Positions 62,667 to 64,000 of a stretch of 64,000 nucleotides of DNA are shown here, piece by piece. This DNA comes from Crocinitomicaceae bacterium (lineage in GTDB: Bacteria; Bacteroidota; Bacteroidia; Flavobacteriales_D; Crocinitomicaceae). A program made the translations under genes and the position numbers. Below the pieces are notes generated by a model, which was not told where the DNA came from, searched no databases, and saw nothing but the letters and a program-made list of their open reading frames with translations. Where the stretch lies: contig JABURP010000037.1 in assembly GCA_014762645.1 (NCBI GenBank), forward strand, positions 1 to 64,000, read 5' to 3'. The first letter of the stretch is position 1. Each line of letters begins with the position of its first letter.

Positions 62667-63488
62667 ATGCAAGACTACATAGCAGCGACCAAATCTCTTT
62701 GTGATGAGTTGGAGCAGTTGCACCTTGATGAACCAGATATCAATAACAGAACAACAAAAGCTGCTAAGCTGATCCGGAAAGTTTTAACAGCCTTCAGAAA
62801 GCAAATCAACAATGGTGGGTTTCAATCTGAGGATGATGAGATCCATTTTTTCAAGTATGTAAAACCAAGAGTGAACTCATATCTCATCTTCTTTTCTGTA
62901 TTGGCAGAAATCGAAACAGAAAAACTACTGGCCAGTGAAAAGGAATTGACTTGTTGTATTGAGAAGAAGGAAAGAATGTTCCGGTATATCATGCGTGAAA
63001 ATAGAGAGTTTGTTACGTACTACAGAGCTGGATTAACTCATTTGGACAGAATCTACTTTCTGCGTGGCACAAACCTCATCACCTTATCAAAACATAGTAC
63101 CAGACAGCTAGATGATCCCGAATTCAATACTTCGCATGATGGAGTAGCTGCAAACATACTTGCATTTGATCTTTTCCAAAGGCATCTTTCACCTAAACCA
63201 GAATTACCAATTTTCAACCAAGTTAAACCCAAGTTGAAATGGACCGCTAATAAATTAGACCTGGTTGAATTGATCTATGCACTTCAGGCTTCCGGCGCTC
63301 TAAATTATGGTGAAGCTGAATTGAAAGACATTTGTAGCTCCTTTGAACAGATCTTTCAAATCAAAGTGGGAGACGTATATAGATCCTTTCATGACATTTC
63401 AAATCGTAAGAAGCAGCAGGTGAAGTTTGTCGGTAAACTTGAGAAAAAATTGATTGAGAAGATTGAAGAATTAGATCAATTTAATTAG
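62667..63488 (+). CDS. RteC-like element regulator
   Basis: A 273-residue soluble, mostly helical protein matching the RteC family: the central block reads FFKYVKPRVNSYLIFFSVLA, followed by YYRAGLTHLDRIYFLRG, which are the conserved stretches. A C-terminal helical region resembles a helix-turn-helix (KLDLVELIYALQASGALNYG and a following DICSSFEQIF). RteC activates the excision operon of CTnDOT-type conjugative transposons by binding inverted half-sites. It follows the integrase and its 3' end overlaps the converging DtxR-type gene by eight bases. No RteA/RteB genes are seen in the window. Confidence 0.85.
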   Translation: MQDYIAATKSLCDELEQLHLDEPDINNRTTKAAKLIRKVLTAFRKQINNGGFQSEDDEIHFFKYVKPRVNSYLIFFSVLAEIETEKLLASEKELTCCIEKKERMFRYIMRENREFVTYYRAGLTHLDRIYFLRGTNLITLSKHSTRQLDDPEFNTSHDGVAANILAFDLFQRHLSPKPELPIFNQVKPKLKWTANKLDLVELIYALQASGALNYGEAELKDICSSFEQIFQIKVGDVYRSFHDISNRKKQQVKFVGKLEKKLIEKIEELDQFN

Positions 63489-64000
63489 CATTCTTCACCA
63501 CAATATTCTTAATTACCTGTGCAGACAGATGCAATTTTTTCTTTGAACTATTTTGTATTTCAATAGAACCATCATAACTGATTCGCTCGACTACTTTAAG
63601 CTTTGACCCTAATTGAATGCCACTTTTATCTAAATAATTCAGAAACTCTTTTGTGTGATCCTTAACACCAACAACAATTACCTCGGCATTTGTTTTGATT
63701 TGGTCAAGTGTATCATCATATCTAATTTCAATTTTCCCTTCATTGTTAGGAATTGGATCTCCATGAGGATCAAACTTTGGATTACCTAAAAACTTATCCA
63801 ATCTGTTAACCAGTTCTTTTGATCGGATGTGTTCAAGTTGTTCTGCCATTTCATGAACTTCATCCCACTTGAATTCTAGTTTTTCTACTAAAAAAGTTTC
63901 CCAAAGTCTATGCTTCCGTATCACAAGAAGCGCCAATGATTCACCCTTCGAAGTCAATTCCACTCCTTTATACTTTTCATATTTGATGAGCTTCTTATCG
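63481..64000 (-). CDS. DtxR/MntR-family metal-dependent repressor, 5' end missing
   Basis: The 3' part (about 173 codons) of an iron- or manganese-dependent repressor. The visible part begins after the helix-turn-helix, in the wing (KKLIKYEKYKGVELTSKG). It continues with the dimerisation/metal domain (VIRKHRLWETFLVEKL, EMAEQLEHIRSKELVNRLD, FLGNPKFDPHGDPIP). A FeoA/SH3-like domain ends it. An internal GTG at 63963 could be mistaken for the start, but the frame continues beyond the window edge with conserved family sequence. It normally represses metal-uptake genes when Fe2+ or Mn2+ is bound. Whether it belongs to the integrated element or the chromosome is unclear. Confidence 0.88.
   Translation of the reverse strand, partial: DKKLIKYEKYKGVELTSKGESLALLVIRKHRLWETFLVEKLEFKWDEVHEMAEQLEHIRSKELVNRLDKFLGNPKFDPHGDPIPNNEGKIEIRYDDTLDQIKTNAEVIVVGVKDHTKEFLNYLDKSGIQLGSKLKVVERISYDGSIEIQNSSKKKLHLSAQVIKNIVVKNAN

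Larger units (their letters stand above)
61064..63488 (+). mobile_element. Probable end of an integrative element at tRNA-Arg
   Basis: A tyrosine integrase reading away from tRNA-Arg and an RteC-like gene follow directly. Integrase next to the 3' end of a tRNA is the classical layout of an integrated island. No second copy of the tRNA 3' end is found in the remaining window, so the right boundary lies beyond it, or only a remnant is left. RteC-type proteins control excision of CTnDOT-like elements. The limits given are only the visible part. Confidence 0.45.

Noticed and set aside
63963-63964. GTG at 63963 as the start of the DtxR-type gene
   Set aside because: The frame continues upstream to the window edge with conserved family residues, so the gene is simply cut by the window.

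Overview
The window looks like a contig from a marine or freshwater member of the Bacteroidota, most probably order Flavobacteriales. The evidence is: type IX secretion (T9SS) genes and substrates throughout (PorZ, PorP/SprF, at least five proteins with C-terminal sorting domains); promoters of the Bacteroidota type (TAnnTTTG at -7); almost no Shine-Dalgarno sites; and typical syntenies (radA-porZ-recO, coaX-omp-tpr-lptC, giant CHU_C protein followed by a PorP/SprF protein). The DNA is AT-rich and densely coding.

Layout. 1-8400: an exporter, exonuclease III, then radA-porZ-recO-TonB receptor on the plus strand, closed by a hairpin. 8460-16312 (minus): a secreted M43 metalloprotease, a C1 peptidase, a HU/SPOR membrane protein, two small carboxypeptidase-regulatory-domain proteins (one a TonB plug without a barrel) and a TIGR02117 protein. 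16365-19667 (plus): rlmN, a lipoprotein and a secreted protein of unknown role. 19673-24001 (minus): operon coaX - outer membrane protein - TPR protein - lptC - small membrane protein. 24168-31889: a secreted deiminase built like Porphyromonas PPAD, two orphan genes, a PorE-like OmpA/PD40 protein with a small partner, a VTT membrane protein and a glycine-rich T9SS substrate. 32015-38119: an M1 aminopeptidase lipoprotein, a decayed T9SS sorting domain, a hemerythrin protein, a GNAT protein, a LETM1/TerB protein, a propeller-like secreted protein and a HAD phosphatase. 38254-43162: a GH18/CUB/PKD T9SS substrate, an RluB-type pseudouridine synthase, kdsB and a PorP/SprF protein. 43159-52434: a 3091-residue surface protein with about 31 HYR modules, three SprB repeats and a type B (CHU_C) sorting domain, overlapping its PorP/SprF partner by ATGA. 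52560-60682: lepA, a large SF1 helicase that appears to start at ATT right after a HAD gene, a LytTR response regulator and a DUF3078 protein. 60802-64000: two tRNAs (CAU and Arg-UCG), then a tyrosine integrase and an RteC-like protein, which look like the end of an integrative element at tRNA-Arg, and the 3' part of a DtxR-family repressor.

How it works together. The dominant theme is export to the cell surface. PorZ belongs to the T9SS surface attachment complex, lptC and kdsB serve the LPS to which many type A substrates are attached, and the PorP/SprF protein serves the giant type B adhesin. The substrates are a protease, a deiminase, a glycosidase, a glycine-rich protein and the adhesin. 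Housekeeping genes (radA, recO, xth, rlmN, rluB, lepA, coaX) are interspersed. The least explained items are the helicase start, a structured minus-strand intergenic RNA candidate near 29908-30045, an orphan plus-strand terminator near 54474, the sorting-domain relic near 33859 and the repeats in front of the integrase. No CRISPR array, rRNA, complete insertion sequence or obvious riboswitch was seen.
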